The notes beneath the pieces were generated by a model. That model ran no database searches, was not told the DNA's origin, and saw only the letters and a program-made list of their open reading frames with translations. Positions 33,905 through 44,074 of a stretch of DNA of 64,000 nt are shown here, in pieces. The position numbers and the translations under genes are program-made. Source of the stretch: Streptomyces rubradiris (GTDB taxonomy: Bacteria > Actinomycetota > Actinomycetes > Streptomycetales > Streptomycetaceae); assembly GCF_016860525.1 (NCBI RefSeq), contig NZ_BNEA01000015.1:5604501-5668500 (forward strand), in the 5' to 3' direction. Numbering within the stretch: position 1 is the stretch's first letter; every line of letters begins with the position of its first letter.

Positions 33905-34549
33905 TCAGCAGCTCGCCAGGTAGTTCGTCAGCGCGCTCTTCTCGGCCGAGTCCACCGACAGGCCGTAGTAGTACTTCACCTGCACCCACGCCCGCACGTA
34001 CGTGCACACGTACGCCGACCGCGACGGCATCCACGTGGCCGGGTCCTGGTCGCCCTTGGCCTGGTTGACGTTGTCGGTCACGGCGATGAGCTGCGGCCGG
34101 GTGAGGTCGTTGGCGAACGCCTGCCGCTGGGCGGTCGTCCACTTGCTCGCGCCGGAGTCCCAGGCCTCGGCCAGCGGGACGAGGTGGTCGATGTCGAGGT
34201 CGGACGCTGCGGTCCAGGTCGCGCCGTCGTACGGCGAGTACCAGCTGCCGCTGGTCGAGGCGCAGGAGGAGTCGGTGACGACGTTCTCGCCGTCCCGCTT
34301 CAGGACCGTCTCGCGGGTGTTGCAGGTGCCGCTGACGGTGATCCAGTGCGGGAACAGGTCGCGGCTGTAGCCGGTGCGGTTCTCCGTGGCCACGGTGAGC
34401 TGGGCGAGGTATCCCCGGGCGGTGGCGGCGCTGACCGGCGTGGGCAGGGCGGCGGAGGCGCTCGGCGAGTTGAACAGGGCGACGGTGGCGATCAGGCCGG
34501 TGAGGGCGGCCAGGATGCTCGTCCGTCGACGCGCGTAGAACGTGGGCAT
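33905..34549 (-). CDS. Secreted HNH/DUF1524-type nuclease
   Basis: This is a 214-residue secreted protein. The signal peptide (RRRTSILAALTGLIATVALFNSPSASAA) is followed by a DUF1524-like HNH domain with the motif SDLDIDHLVPLAEAWDSGASKW, where Asp-His forms the metal and catalytic centre, and DLTRPQLIAVTDNVNQAKGDQDPATWMP. Four cysteines (TCNTRE, SSCAS, VCTYV and the terminal Cys) probably form disulfides. Extracellular nucleases of this group digest environmental or dying-mycelium DNA. ATG 34549 has AAAGGGAG upstream. Confidence 0.86.
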   Translation of the reverse strand: MPTFYARRRTSILAALTGLIATVALFNSPSASAALPTPVSAATARGYLAQLTVATENRTGYSRDLFPHWITVSGTCNTRETVLKRDGENVVTDSSCASTSGSWYSPYDGATWTAASDLDIDHLVPLAEAWDSGASKWTTAQRQAFANDLTRPQLIAVTDNVNQAKGDQDPATWMPSRSAYVCTYVRAWVQVKYYYGLSVDSAEKSALTNYLASC

Positions 34550-34710
34550 GCGTGAACTCCCTTTGGAGTTTGGGGTGTTGGAGCGCGAGCGAGGGAATGC
34601 TCGCGATGAGGGGTTGCCGGCGGATGAGCGTTTGATTAGAAGTTAGTGACGTGATCATGTCAGGACAAGGTTGACGGCAAAACCTTCACATCCCGTACGA
34701 TGGGAGGCGC

Positions 34711-34875
34711 AGAAGGGGAGTAGCTCTTCGCCGGACCGTCGACATACTGCTCAGCGAGCCTGAGCCGGCGCCCGGAGGCGGCTTCCGGCAGGAGCCGCCA
34801 GCGAGACCTTCGGCAAGCAGTGCACGCCCGTGCCCCACCGGCACGGGCGAGAAGTGTGCTGCCGTGCCGAGGTGT
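34711..34875 (+). promoter_or_regulatory. yybP-ykoY (manganese) riboswitch
   Basis: The conserved boxes AGAAGGGGAGTAGC (34711-34724) and CAGCGAGACCTTCGGC (34799-34814) form the Mn2+-binding loops of this class. The GC-rich stem between them is GGAGGCGGCTTCC to GGAGCCGCC. Downstream, ACCTTCGGCAAGCAGTGCAC (34806-34825) can pair almost fully with 34854-34873, around an inner hairpin 34826-34848. That pairing competes with the aptamer's GACCTT box and is a likely switching element. The downstream gene encodes a TMEM165/GDT1-type Mn2+ exporter, the usual partner. Region 34550-34928 has no other gene. Confidence 0.85.
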
Positions 34876-34928
34876 CATCGCGTGACGTACCGCACTCTCG
34901 GTGGGGCAGCCCGACCGATTGAGGACCT

Positions 34929-35510
34929 TTGATCAGCATCACCGTGACGGCGCTCGTCTTCGGCGTCGTCTTCCTCGCCGAACTGCCGGACAAGACCGCG
35001 CTCGCCGGTCTCGTGCTCGGCACCCGTTACCGCGCCTCGTACGTCTTCGCGGGCGTCGCCGCCGCCTTCCTGCTGCACGTCGTGCTCGCCGTCGCGGCCG
35101 GCAGCGTGCTCACCCTGCTGCCGCAGCAGATCGTGCACGCCCTCACCGGCGTGCTCTTCCTCGGCGGGGCCGCGATGCTCATGCTGAAGAAGGACGACGG
35201 CGAGGAGGAGGTCAAGAAGCCCGCCGACCAGTCCTTCTGGAAGGTCGCGGGCACCGGCTTCATGCTCATCCTGGTCGCCGAGTTCGGCGATCTCACCCAG
35301 ATCATGACCGCCAACCTCGCCGCCCGCTACGACGACCCGGTCTCCGTCGGTCTCGGCGCGGTGCTCGGTCTGTGGGCCGTCGCCGGGCTCGGCATCGTCG
35401 GCGGAAAGGCCCTGATGAGGCGGGTGCCGCTGCGGCTGATCACGCAGATCGCGGCCGTGCTGATGCTGGCGCTCGGCGCCTGGAGCCTGTGGGAAGCGGT
35501 GGCCGGCTGA
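34929..35510 (+). CDS. TMEM165/GDT1 (UPF0016) family cation exporter
   Basis: This is a 193-residue membrane protein with six or seven helices. The two inverted family motifs appear as FLAELPDKTALAGLVLGTRYR near residue 15 and VAEFGDLTQIMTANLAARYDDP near 118, each carrying the E-x-x-D pattern that coordinates Mn2+ or Ca2+. A charged loop (KKDDGEEEVKKPADQ) divides the halves. The start is TTG 34929 behind GAGGA; GTG 34944 is an alternative. The preceding riboswitch implies induction by excess manganese, so it most likely exports Mn2+. Confidence 0.9.
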   Translation: MISITVTALVFGVVFLAELPDKTALAGLVLGTRYRASYVFAGVAAAFLLHVVLAVAAGSVLTLLPQQIVHALTGVLFLGGAAMLMLKKDDGEEEVKKPADQSFWKVAGTGFMLILVAEFGDLTQIMTANLAARYDDPVSVGLGAVLGLWAVAGLGIVGGKALMRRVPLRLITQIAAVLMLALGAWSLWEAVAG

Positions 35511-35692
35511 GCGGTCGGGCGGGCGAACGGGCGATGAATCCTCGCCGGGGACGGTGGCGGAAACGCGCAACCGTTTTGTACCGTGGAGGAACAAAGTGGC
35601 TCCCGCCCGTTTTCCCTGACCGGCGGGCGGGGCCGCCTTGTCCCTCCCGCCGTCTTTCCCGACCCGGGTCCTCCTCCCTTCTGGAGCTGCCG

Positions 35693-36361
35693 ATGCCGGC
35701 CACCGCCACGCCCACCGTCCTCACCTGCCGTGCCCTCCTGCTCGACATGGACGGCACCCTCGTCAACTCGGACGCCGTGGTCGACCGCGTCTGGCGCCGC
35801 TGGGCCGGACGGCACGGGCTGGACGGCGACGAGGTGATGAAGGTCATCCACGGCCGGCAGGGGCACGCCTCCATGGCCCTGCTGCTGCCCGACCGGCCGA
35901 TGGAGGAGAACTTCGCGGAGAACGAGCGGATGCTCGCCGAGGAGACCGCCGACACCGAGGGCGTGGTCGAGGTGCCCGGCGCCGGGGCGTTCCTCGCGTC
36001 GCTGGCGGGGCTGCCGCACGCGCTGGTGACCTCCGCCGACCTCGGGCTGGCGACCGCGCGCATGACCGCGGCCGGGCTGGCGCTGCCGGAGGTCCGGGTC
36101 ACCGCGGAGTCGGTCGGCGCGAGCAAGCCCGACCCGGAGGGGTTCCTGAAGGGCGCGGCCGAGCTGGGGATCGATCCGGCCGACTGCGTCGTGTTCGAGG
36201 ACTCCGGTGCGGGGATCGCGGCGGGGCGCTCCGCGGGGATGCGGGTCGTGGGGGTCGGGCCGCGGGCGGTCGTCCATGAGCCGGATGTGGCTGTGCCGGA
36301 CCTTACGTGTGTGCGGGTGGAGGCGGGGGCCGACGGGACGCTCCGGCTGCTGATCGGCTGA
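35693..36361 (+). CDS. HAD-family sugar-phosphate phosphatase
   Basis: This is a 222-residue HAD subfamily IA phosphatase of the beta-phosphoglucomutase/sugar phosphatase kind. Motif I is LLLDMDGTLVNSDAVVDRVW, motif II is ALVTSADLGLA, and motifs III and IV are SKPDPEGFLKGAAELGIDPADCVVFEDSGAGIAAGRSAGM. A helical cap (RRWAGRHGLDGDEVMKVIHGRQGHASM) follows motif I. ATG 35693 has GGAG upstream. The 182-bp gap after the exporter gene probably holds its promoter. The likely substrate is a phosphorylated polyol or sugar. Confidence 0.88.
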   Translation: MPATATPTVLTCRALLLDMDGTLVNSDAVVDRVWRRWAGRHGLDGDEVMKVIHGRQGHASMALLLPDRPMEENFAENERMLAEETADTEGVVEVPGAGAFLASLAGLPHALVTSADLGLATARMTAAGLALPEVRVTAESVGASKPDPEGFLKGAAELGIDPADCVVFEDSGAGIAAGRSAGMRVVGVGPRAVVHEPDVAVPDLTCVRVEAGADGTLRLLIG

Positions 36362-36408
36362 CGGTCTGCGGGCGCGGTGCGCTCGGTCTTCGGGTGCGGG
36401 TGCGGGTG

Positions 36409-36452
36409 CGTTGTGGCTGGTCGCGCAGTTCCCCGCGCCCCTTTGGGGCGCT
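36409..36452. repeat. Dispersed hairpin repeat, family A (inverted)
   Basis: This copy reads GTTGTGGCTGGTCGCGCAGTTCCCCGCGCCCCTTTGGGGCGC on the plus strand, the reverse orientation of most others, ending in a GCGCCCC/GGGGCGC hairpin (36435-36451). It lies between convergent genes and abuts the stop of the peptidoglycan-binding gene. Confidence 0.74.
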
Positions 36453-37325
36453 TCAGGCTTCCCTCGTTTCCTTCTCCAGGCTTCTCCGGGTTGCCGGGCC
36501 GTATTCGCCCAAGGGGTCCTCCTTGATGCCCCGGGCCAGTTGGTAGTTGCGTACGGCGTCTTCGACGGGGCGGGTGTAGGTGCCGTCGATGCGGTCGCCG
36601 TAGAGGTTCAGCCGGCGTAGGCGCTGCTGGAGTTCCGTCACCTCCGGGCCGGTGTCGCCGCGCCGTAGTACCAGGGGTGCCGTCGGCGTGGCGGGCGGGG
36701 TGGAGGTGGCCGTCGGCGACGGGGCCGCGGACGGGGTACGGGACGGCGTCGGCGTCGGCGTCGGTGACGGGGACGCGGTGGTCGGCGTCGGGCTCGGGGT
36801 CGCCGGGGTCGGTGAGGTCGGCGGGGGAGTGGGCGGGGCCGCCGGAGGTGCCGGTGCCGGGGTCGTCGCGGGAGTCTTCGTAGGGGCGGCCGGGATGCTC
36901 TGTCTGATTTCCTGGGCCGCTCGGTCGTGGGTCGGGGTGCGGTAGGAGGTCAGGGCGAAGGCGGTCGCCGCCAGCAGGGCCACACCGAGGCCGCCGCCCG
37001 CCAGCAGCAGCGTGCGGCGGGAACGGGGGCCGGGGTCGGCGGGCTGCTCGGGGGCGGGCGGTACCGGCCGGGGGGCCGGGGCCGACGGGGGCGGAGGGTC
37101 GGGGAAGTCGGTGTGCGGGGGCGGGACGGCCGTCGTCGCCGGGGTCGTCGTCGTGACGTACGGGCGTATCCGCAGCGGGTCGAAGTCCTCCGCCGATGCC
37201 GCCTCGGCCGTGCGGGTCTCGCGCAGTGCCTCGGCCGCGCGCTCGGTGCAGTCGCACGCCGGCGTGTTGTCCGGCCCCCTCGGTGTCCCGCACTCCGGGC
37301 AGGTGCTGCCCCGCTCTCCCGTCAC
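36453..37325 (-). CDS. Zinc-ribbon, transmembrane, peptidoglycan-binding protein
   Basis: This is a 290-residue protein with an unusual order of parts. An N-terminal zinc-ribbon-like site comes first (Cys9, Cys12, Cys24 and Cys26), then a proline-rich cytoplasmic stretch and one transmembrane helix (TLLLAGGGLGVALLAATAFAL). A Pro/Thr/Ser spacer of about 80 residues follows, and a C-terminal peptidoglycan_binding_1 domain (LRRGDTGPEVTELQQRLRRLNLYGDRIDGTYTRPVEDAVRNYQ). It could sense or bind wall material outside and signal or bind inside. GTG 37325 is preferred because GAGGGGGGA precedes it; GTG 37349 is in frame too. Both lie in a 23-bp repeat array. Confidence 0.78.
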   Translation of the reverse strand: MTGERGSTCPECGTPRGPDNTPACDCTERAAEALRETRTAEAASAEDFDPLRIRPYVTTTTPATTAVPPPHTDFPDPPPPSAPAPRPVPPAPEQPADPGPRSRRTLLLAGGGLGVALLAATAFALTSYRTPTHDRAAQEIRQSIPAAPTKTPATTPAPAPPAAPPTPPPTSPTPATPSPTPTTASPSPTPTPTPSRTPSAAPSPTATSTPPATPTAPLVLRRGDTGPEVTELQQRLRRLNLYGDRIDGTYTRPVEDAVRNYQLARGIKEDPLGEYGPATRRSLEKETREA

Positions 37326-37482
37326 GCCGAGTCCCCCCTCACCGGTCACGCTGCATCCCCCTCACCCGTCACGCCGTATCCCCTTCACCCGTCACGCGGT
37401 ATCCCCCTCACCGGTCACGCTGTGCCCCCGTCACCCGTCACACTGTGCGCCCTCACCCGTCACGCTGTGCCCCCTCCCCTCG
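37318..37482 (-). repeat. 23-bp tandem repeat of ribosome-site-plus-GTG units
   Basis: Seven copies of a unit containing GTCAC start at 37321, 37345, 37368, 37391, 37414, 37437 and 37459, 22-24 bp apart. Read on the minus strand each unit is GTGACGGGTGAGGGGGAT plus a few bases. Each therefore carries a possible GTG start and a GAGGGGG Shine-Dalgarno for the next unit. The array ends at the start codon of the peptidoglycan-binding gene. Because 23 is not a multiple of 3, the GTG codons cycle through all frames. Confidence 0.72.
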
Positions 37483-37539
37483 GGAACTTCCGAGGTTATG
37501 CGGACGACCGCGGTTTCCGCAGGTCTCGACAGGCCATAA

Positions 37540-40168
<2,629 letters not shown>

Positions 40169-40268
40169 TGTGGGGTGCGGGCCGTCGTTTGTGGACCGGG
40201 TTCCGGGTCACCCGGGGGGTGAACCGGCCGGCGGAGCCGGTCCGATCGGAAGGGGCCGGAAGGCAACC

Positions 40269-40925
40269 ATGTCCACTTGGCTGATCATTCTGTTGATCGT
40301 GATCGCCGCGGTCGTGGTCCTCGGCGCGGCCGGGCTCGTCGCCCGGCGGGGCCGTGGCCGGCGCGGCGGGACGAGCCTGAAGCGGCGCTTCGGGCCGGAG
40401 TACGAGCGGGCCGTCGCCCTGCACGACGGGGACACCAAGGCGGCCGAACGGGAACTGGGCGAACGCCTCGAACGCCACGGGGACCTGCGGGAACGGCCGC
40501 TGGACGGGGCCGAGCGGCAGCGGTACGCGGACCTCTGGACGGCCGTGCAGGAACGCTTCGTGGACTCTCCGAAGGAGGCGGTGGCCGAGGCCGACCGGCT
40601 GCTCGCGCAGCTCGCCGGGGCGCGCGGCTACCCCGACGGCGGGCGGTACGAGGAGCAGGTCGACGCGCTGTCCGTGCACCACGCCGACCATGTCGACGGC
40701 TACCGGCGGCTGCACCGGGCGGCCCGCGAGGGCGGCGGTACCGAGGAACTGCGCTCGGCGCTGCTCGGCGGGCGCGCCCTCTTCGACGACCTGACCAGTG
40801 CCGAGCCCGGCCGGCACCGGGCCCCGGCGGGTACGGGCCGCGCCACGGCGTCCCACGGCAGCCGCTCCCACGCCCGCTCCCACACACCGTGGGCCCTGCA
40901 CCGGAGCCGACCGAAGGAGAGCTGA
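40269..40925 (+). CDS. Membrane-anchored protein of unknown function, paralogue of next gene
   Basis: This 218-residue protein has one N-terminal helix (TWLIILLIVIAAVVVLGAAGLVA), a basic linker, and a soluble domain of about 140 residues. That domain includes RRFGPEYERAVALHDGDTKAAERELGERLERHGD and the stretch YADLWTAVQERFVDSPKEAVAEADRLLAQLAGARGYP, then RRLHRAAREGGGTEELRSALLGGRALFDDL. The same W-x3-Q-x2-F-V-D-x-P-K-x-A-V-x-x-A-D-R pattern recurs at the C-terminus of the next gene, 5 bp downstream. They thus look like an operon of two related proteins. The function is unknown. ATG 40269 is the first codon ahead of the helix. Confidence 0.76.
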   Translation: MSTWLIILLIVIAAVVVLGAAGLVARRGRGRRGGTSLKRRFGPEYERAVALHDGDTKAAERELGERLERHGDLRERPLDGAERQRYADLWTAVQERFVDSPKEAVAEADRLLAQLAGARGYPDGGRYEEQVDALSVHHADHVDGYRRLHRAAREGGGTEELRSALLGGRALFDDLTSAEPGRHRAPAGTGRATASHGSRSHARSHTPWALHRSRPKES

Positions 40926-40930
40926 GCGCC

Positions 40931-42208
40931 ATGCGGGACAGCATGAGCGGCCGCGGCCCCGGCGAGGACCGCCACCGCACCGAACGCCTCTCCCGGGCCC
41001 CGGGCGAGGAATGGACACCGGAACAGGACTCCCCGGACACCGACGAATGGAGCCCGGGCGACGCCACCCCCGCCCACCGCACCCCGAGAAGGCCCCGCCC
41101 CGAGGAACGCCTCCCGGGCGAACCGGGCCGGGCGGAGGCCCCGAGCGGGGGTACGACGGGCTGGATCTCGGGCGCGGGCGAGGGCACGGGCACGGGCACG
41201 CCGGGCGCGGAAGCCGGATCGACGGGTTCGGCACGCGACCGGACCCCGGACACGGAAGCCGGAACGACGGGTTCGGCACGCGGCCGGACCCCGGACACGG
41301 AAGCCGACGGTGTCGGACCGGTAGCTGACCGGGCCCCGGACGCGTCCGGTATCGGACCGGCAGGCGGGCGGCTTCCCGGTTCCGTCGGTCCCGGTCGCGA
41401 GGGTCTGACCGGCGACGACCGCACGCCCGAGGACACCCCGGCGCCACCCCCGGGACCGGCCGGCGCCGGCGTCGGGCAGTGGCGCGGTGCGGAGGAGACC
41501 GGGCAGTGGCGCGGTACTGAGCAGGCCGGGCACGGACGGGGTACTGAGCAGGCCGGGCACGGACAGGGTACGGAGCGGGCCGGGACGTCGCACGGAACGG
41601 AGGGACTGCGGCCCGGTACCGAGGAGTTGGGCGACGGGTTCGGGGCCAGTCACCGGGCGGAGCGGGACGCGATCTCGGAGGAGCACCGGATGCCCGACAA
41701 CGGTCTGGGCGCGCCGGCGCCCGGTGAGGCATCCCGGCGCGAGGCGATGACGACCGACACACCGGGCCGCGACACCTGGCCGACGGCACCGGGCGCACCG
41801 ACCCGCGACGCGCCCCGCTCGGACACCGCCCCCGCCACCGGCCCCGTGGGCACGGAACCGGTCACTCCGGTCACCCCGGTCGCCGCTCCCGCCACCGCAC
41901 AGCCCGCCCCCTCCGGCCATGGCTCCCCCCTGATCGCGCGGGAGGAAGTCGAGGAGTGGCAGCGGCGGATGCGGGAGGTGGTCGGGGGGTTCGTGGACCA
42001 GCCGAAGGGGGCCGTGGAGCGGGCCGACCGGACCCTGGAGGAGATCGCCGCCCGGTTTAGCGAGGCGGTGACGCGGCGCCGCCGTACCCTGCGGATGTCC
42101 TGGGAGGGCGCCGAGGAACGCGGAACCGGTGCCGACACCGACACCGAGCAACTGCGGCTCGCCCTGCGGGACTACCGGGAACTCGCGGAACGGCTACTGC
42201 ACAGCTGA
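40931..42208 (+). CDS. Low-complexity repeat protein sharing a C-terminal domain with its neighbour
   Basis: This is a 425-residue protein. The first 320 residues are disordered and rich in Gly, Pro, Thr, Glu and Asp. They contain tandem peptide repeats, TGSARDRTPDTEAG/TTGSARGRTPDTEADG and GQWRGAEET/GQWRGTEQA/GHGRGTEQA/GHGQGTERA. The last 90 residues form a helical domain (VEEWQRRMREVVGGFVDQPKGAVERADRTLEEIAARFSEAVTRRRRTLRMSW, then TEQLRLALRDYRELAERLL). This resembles the domain of the upstream membrane-anchored protein. ATG 40931 lies 5 bp after that gene. The last bases overlap the convergent DUF1992 gene. Confidence 0.72.
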   Translation: MRDSMSGRGPGEDRHRTERLSRAPGEEWTPEQDSPDTDEWSPGDATPAHRTPRRPRPEERLPGEPGRAEAPSGGTTGWISGAGEGTGTGTPGAEAGSTGSARDRTPDTEAGTTGSARGRTPDTEADGVGPVADRAPDASGIGPAGGRLPGSVGPGREGLTGDDRTPEDTPAPPPGPAGAGVGQWRGAEETGQWRGTEQAGHGRGTEQAGHGQGTERAGTSHGTEGLRPGTEELGDGFGASHRAERDAISEEHRMPDNGLGAPAPGEASRREAMTTDTPGRDTWPTAPGAPTRDAPRSDTAPATGPVGTEPVTPVTPVAAPATAQPAPSGHGSPLIAREEVEEWQRRMREVVGGFVDQPKGAVERADRTLEEIAARFSEAVTRRRRTLRMSWEGAEERGTGADTDTEQLRLALRDYRELAERLLHS

Positions 42209-42634
42209 GCCCGTCGCGTCCGTGCCACCGGCGGCAGCCCTGCGCTGCCGCCATTCCCGTACGACCTCCTCGACGTCGTACGGCTTCTTCCCCAGCGGCG
42301 GGCCGGGCGGCGGCTTGAACATCATGTCGCGGATCTTGACGTTGACGTCCTCGATGATCTTGCGGGCGATCCGCTCGGAGGGCGCCGCGTACGCCGCCGC
42401 GAGCGCGTCCTCCGCCTCCTTGCGCAGGGCCAGCGCGGGCGGCAGGTAGGCCAGGCCCTCGCGAGCCATCTTCCGCTTGACCCACCACAGTTCGTCGTAC
42501 GTGGAGTCGACCTCCGTCGGCAGCGGCGCCCCCGCCCCCGGCAGCGCCTCGAACTCCCCGCGCCCCTGCGCTTCACGGATCTGTTTGTCCACCCAGGAGT
42601 CGAACGGAACGCCCGGTGGCTTTCGCTCGGTCAT
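42194..42634 (-). CDS. DUF1992 (DnaJ homologue subfamily C-like) protein
   Basis: This is a 146-residue protein of the DUF1992 family: SWVDKQIREAQGRGEFEALPGAGAPLP is the family signature, and the next helices (DELWWVKRKMAREGLAYLPPALALRKEAEDAL, IARKIIEDVNVKIRDMMFKPP) follow. The family is named after eukaryotic DNAJC28; no J domain is present here and the bacterial function is unknown. It starts at ATG 42634 and overlaps the convergent gene by 15 bp. Confidence 0.86.
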   Translation of the reverse strand: MTERKPPGVPFDSWVDKQIREAQGRGEFEALPGAGAPLPTEVDSTYDELWWVKRKMAREGLAYLPPALALRKEAEDALAAAYAAPSERIARKIIEDVNVKIRDMMFKPPPGPPLGKKPYDVEEVVREWRQRRAAAGGTDATGSAVQ

Positions 42635-42754
42635 GGGTCCATTGTGCCGGACGCCACCGTGCCGGGAGCTTTATCATGCGGCGACGGTACGGCGGCCCGC
42701 CCGCCGCAACCCACCGCCGTGCAACGGCGTTTCAGACGTTCAGGGGGAGCGCTC

Positions 42755-43153
42755 GTGCTCGAACTCACCATGGTCGCCGTCCCGGGGGCGGGCGCGGACG
42801 CGGGTGCCACGGCCGGCATGACGCTGGCCGAGCTGCCCAGCGAGCCGGGCTCCGCGTTGCGGGTCGGCCGGGACGCGGGGGTGTGCCGGCTGGTCACCCC
42901 GGAGGACTGGCTGTTCGTCTCCCGCGTGCACCTGGAGTTCCGCTGCGGCCCGGACGGCACCTGGCAGCTGACCTGGCTGCGCGGCTCCCGGCCCGATCCG
43001 GCCTCCGAGGTGCGGCTCACCTACGGCCCGCACGCCCAGGCCGTCGGCTACGGCGCGACCGTGCCGCTGCCGCGCGGCGGGGCGGGCGAGATCGTCGTCC
43101 AGGAACGCTCCGGGCGGCGCAGCGTCAACGTGGGGTTCTTCCACGAGGTGTGA
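42755..43153 (+). CDS. FHA-like phosphopeptide-binding protein
   Basis: This is a 132-residue soluble protein. ALRVGRDAGVCRLVTPEDWLFVSRVHLEFRCGPDGTWQLTWLRGS matches the core of the FHA fold: G-R before strand 3, S-R-x-H after it, and W-x-L-x-x-L-x-G-S. Such domains bind phosphothreonine and often accompany Ser/Thr kinase signalling in actinomycetes, though no kinase is adjacent. It begins at GTG 42755 with GGGGGAG at 42743-42749. FHA assignment is by pattern only. Confidence 0.65.
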   Translation: MLELTMVAVPGAGADAGATAGMTLAELPSEPGSALRVGRDAGVCRLVTPEDWLFVSRVHLEFRCGPDGTWQLTWLRGSRPDPASEVRLTYGPHAQAVGYGATVPLPRGGAGEIVVQERSGRRSVNVGFFHEV

Positions 43154-43235
43154 ACCGGCGGCGCCGCGCGAACAGGTGTGAGCAGCCGATCGCACACGGC
43201 AGCTGTGAACCCGGTCAACAGGCCGGCCGTGAGAC

Positions 43236-43907
43236 TCAGTCCTGCACCCGCGCCAGCGCGAAGCCGTCGTAGCCCTTGAGGCCGACCGTCTGGATGGCCG
43301 TGCCGGACAGCCGGGGGTGGGAGGCGAACAGGTCGAGCGCGGCGCGGATGCCGACCACGTCCGGCTCGGTGCTGCGCGCATCGGCCACCCGGCCCCCGCG
43401 CACCACGTTGTCCAGGACGATCAGGCTGCCCGCCCGGGTGAGCTTGAGCGCCCACTCCACGTAGTGCCGGTAGTTCTCCTTGTCCGCGTCGATGAACACG
43501 AGGTCGAAGGGGGCCGGGTTCTCGTCGGCGAGCTTGGGCAGCGACTCCAGGGCCGGGCCCACCCGCACCTCCACGATCCGCTCCAGCCCGGCCCGGGAGA
43601 TGTTGCGGACGGCCACGTCGGCGTACTTGGCGTGGTACTCCAGCGTGACCAGTCTGCCGTCCTCCGGCAGGGCGCGGCCCAGCCAGATCGTGCTGTATCC
43701 GCCGAGCGTGCCGATCTCCAGCACGTTCCGGGCGCCCTGCGTGAGGGCGAGGAGCTGGAGGAGTTTGCCTTGCGCTGCCGTGACCGCGATCGGGGGCAGC
43801 CTGGCGGTCTCGCTGTCCCGCAGGGCCGCCCGCAGCGCCTCGTCGTCCGGTGAGAGATGGCTGGTGAAGTAGTCGTCGACGTCGACCCAGAGCTGCGACC
43901 CGCTCAT
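43236..43907 (-). CDS. SAM-dependent O-methyltransferase (family 3)
   Basis: This is a 223-residue class I methyltransferase of the catechol/caffeoyl-CoA O-methyltransferase type. The SAM motif is VLEIGTLGGYSTIWLGRAL; LVTLEYHAKYADVAVRNI gives the acidic ribose ligand. FDLVFIDADKENYRHYVEWALKLTRAGSLIVLDNVV carries the metal-binding Asp and the D-N pair typical of this metal-dependent group. It is cytoplasmic. ATG 43907 starts the gene. The acceptor, probably a vicinal diol or catechol, is unknown. Confidence 0.9.
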   Translation of the reverse strand: MSGSQLWVDVDDYFTSHLSPDDEALRAALRDSETARLPPIAVTAAQGKLLQLLALTQGARNVLEIGTLGGYSTIWLGRALPEDGRLVTLEYHAKYADVAVRNISRAGLERIVEVRVGPALESLPKLADENPAPFDLVFIDADKENYRHYVEWALKLTRAGSLIVLDNVVRGGRVADARSTEPDVVGIRAALDLFASHPRLSGTAIQTVGLKGYDGFALARVQD

Positions 43908-44020
43908 AGCGCCTGCTGCCTTTCCCGAGTGTCTTCCGGAGGCTGTTCACGCTTGCACGGCCGATGATCCCAGCAGACGACCGGGAACGGAAGAGTTGCC
44001 TCGCCCCCGGACACGGCGAA

Positions 44021-44052
44021 GGCCCGCGGCCGGACGAATCCGGCCGCGGGCC
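44021..44052. terminator. Strong hairpin terminator
   Basis: GGCCCGCGGCCGGA (44021-44034) pairs perfectly over 14 bp with TCCGGCCGCGGGCC (44039-44052) around a CGAA tetraloop. It lies 22 bp after the stop of the minus-strand MFS gene. Confidence 0.8.
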
Positions 44053-44074
44053 CCAACCGCACGCGAGAGAGTGC

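Noticed and set aside
35440..37293. 617-residue minus-strand frame spanning the exporter, HAD and peptidoglycan-binding genes
   Set aside because: It crosses three better-supported genes and has only low-complexity Pro/Arg/Ser sequence.
37321..37482. Possible CRISPR array (23-bp period)
   Set aside because: Tandem units without spacers; no cas genes in the window.
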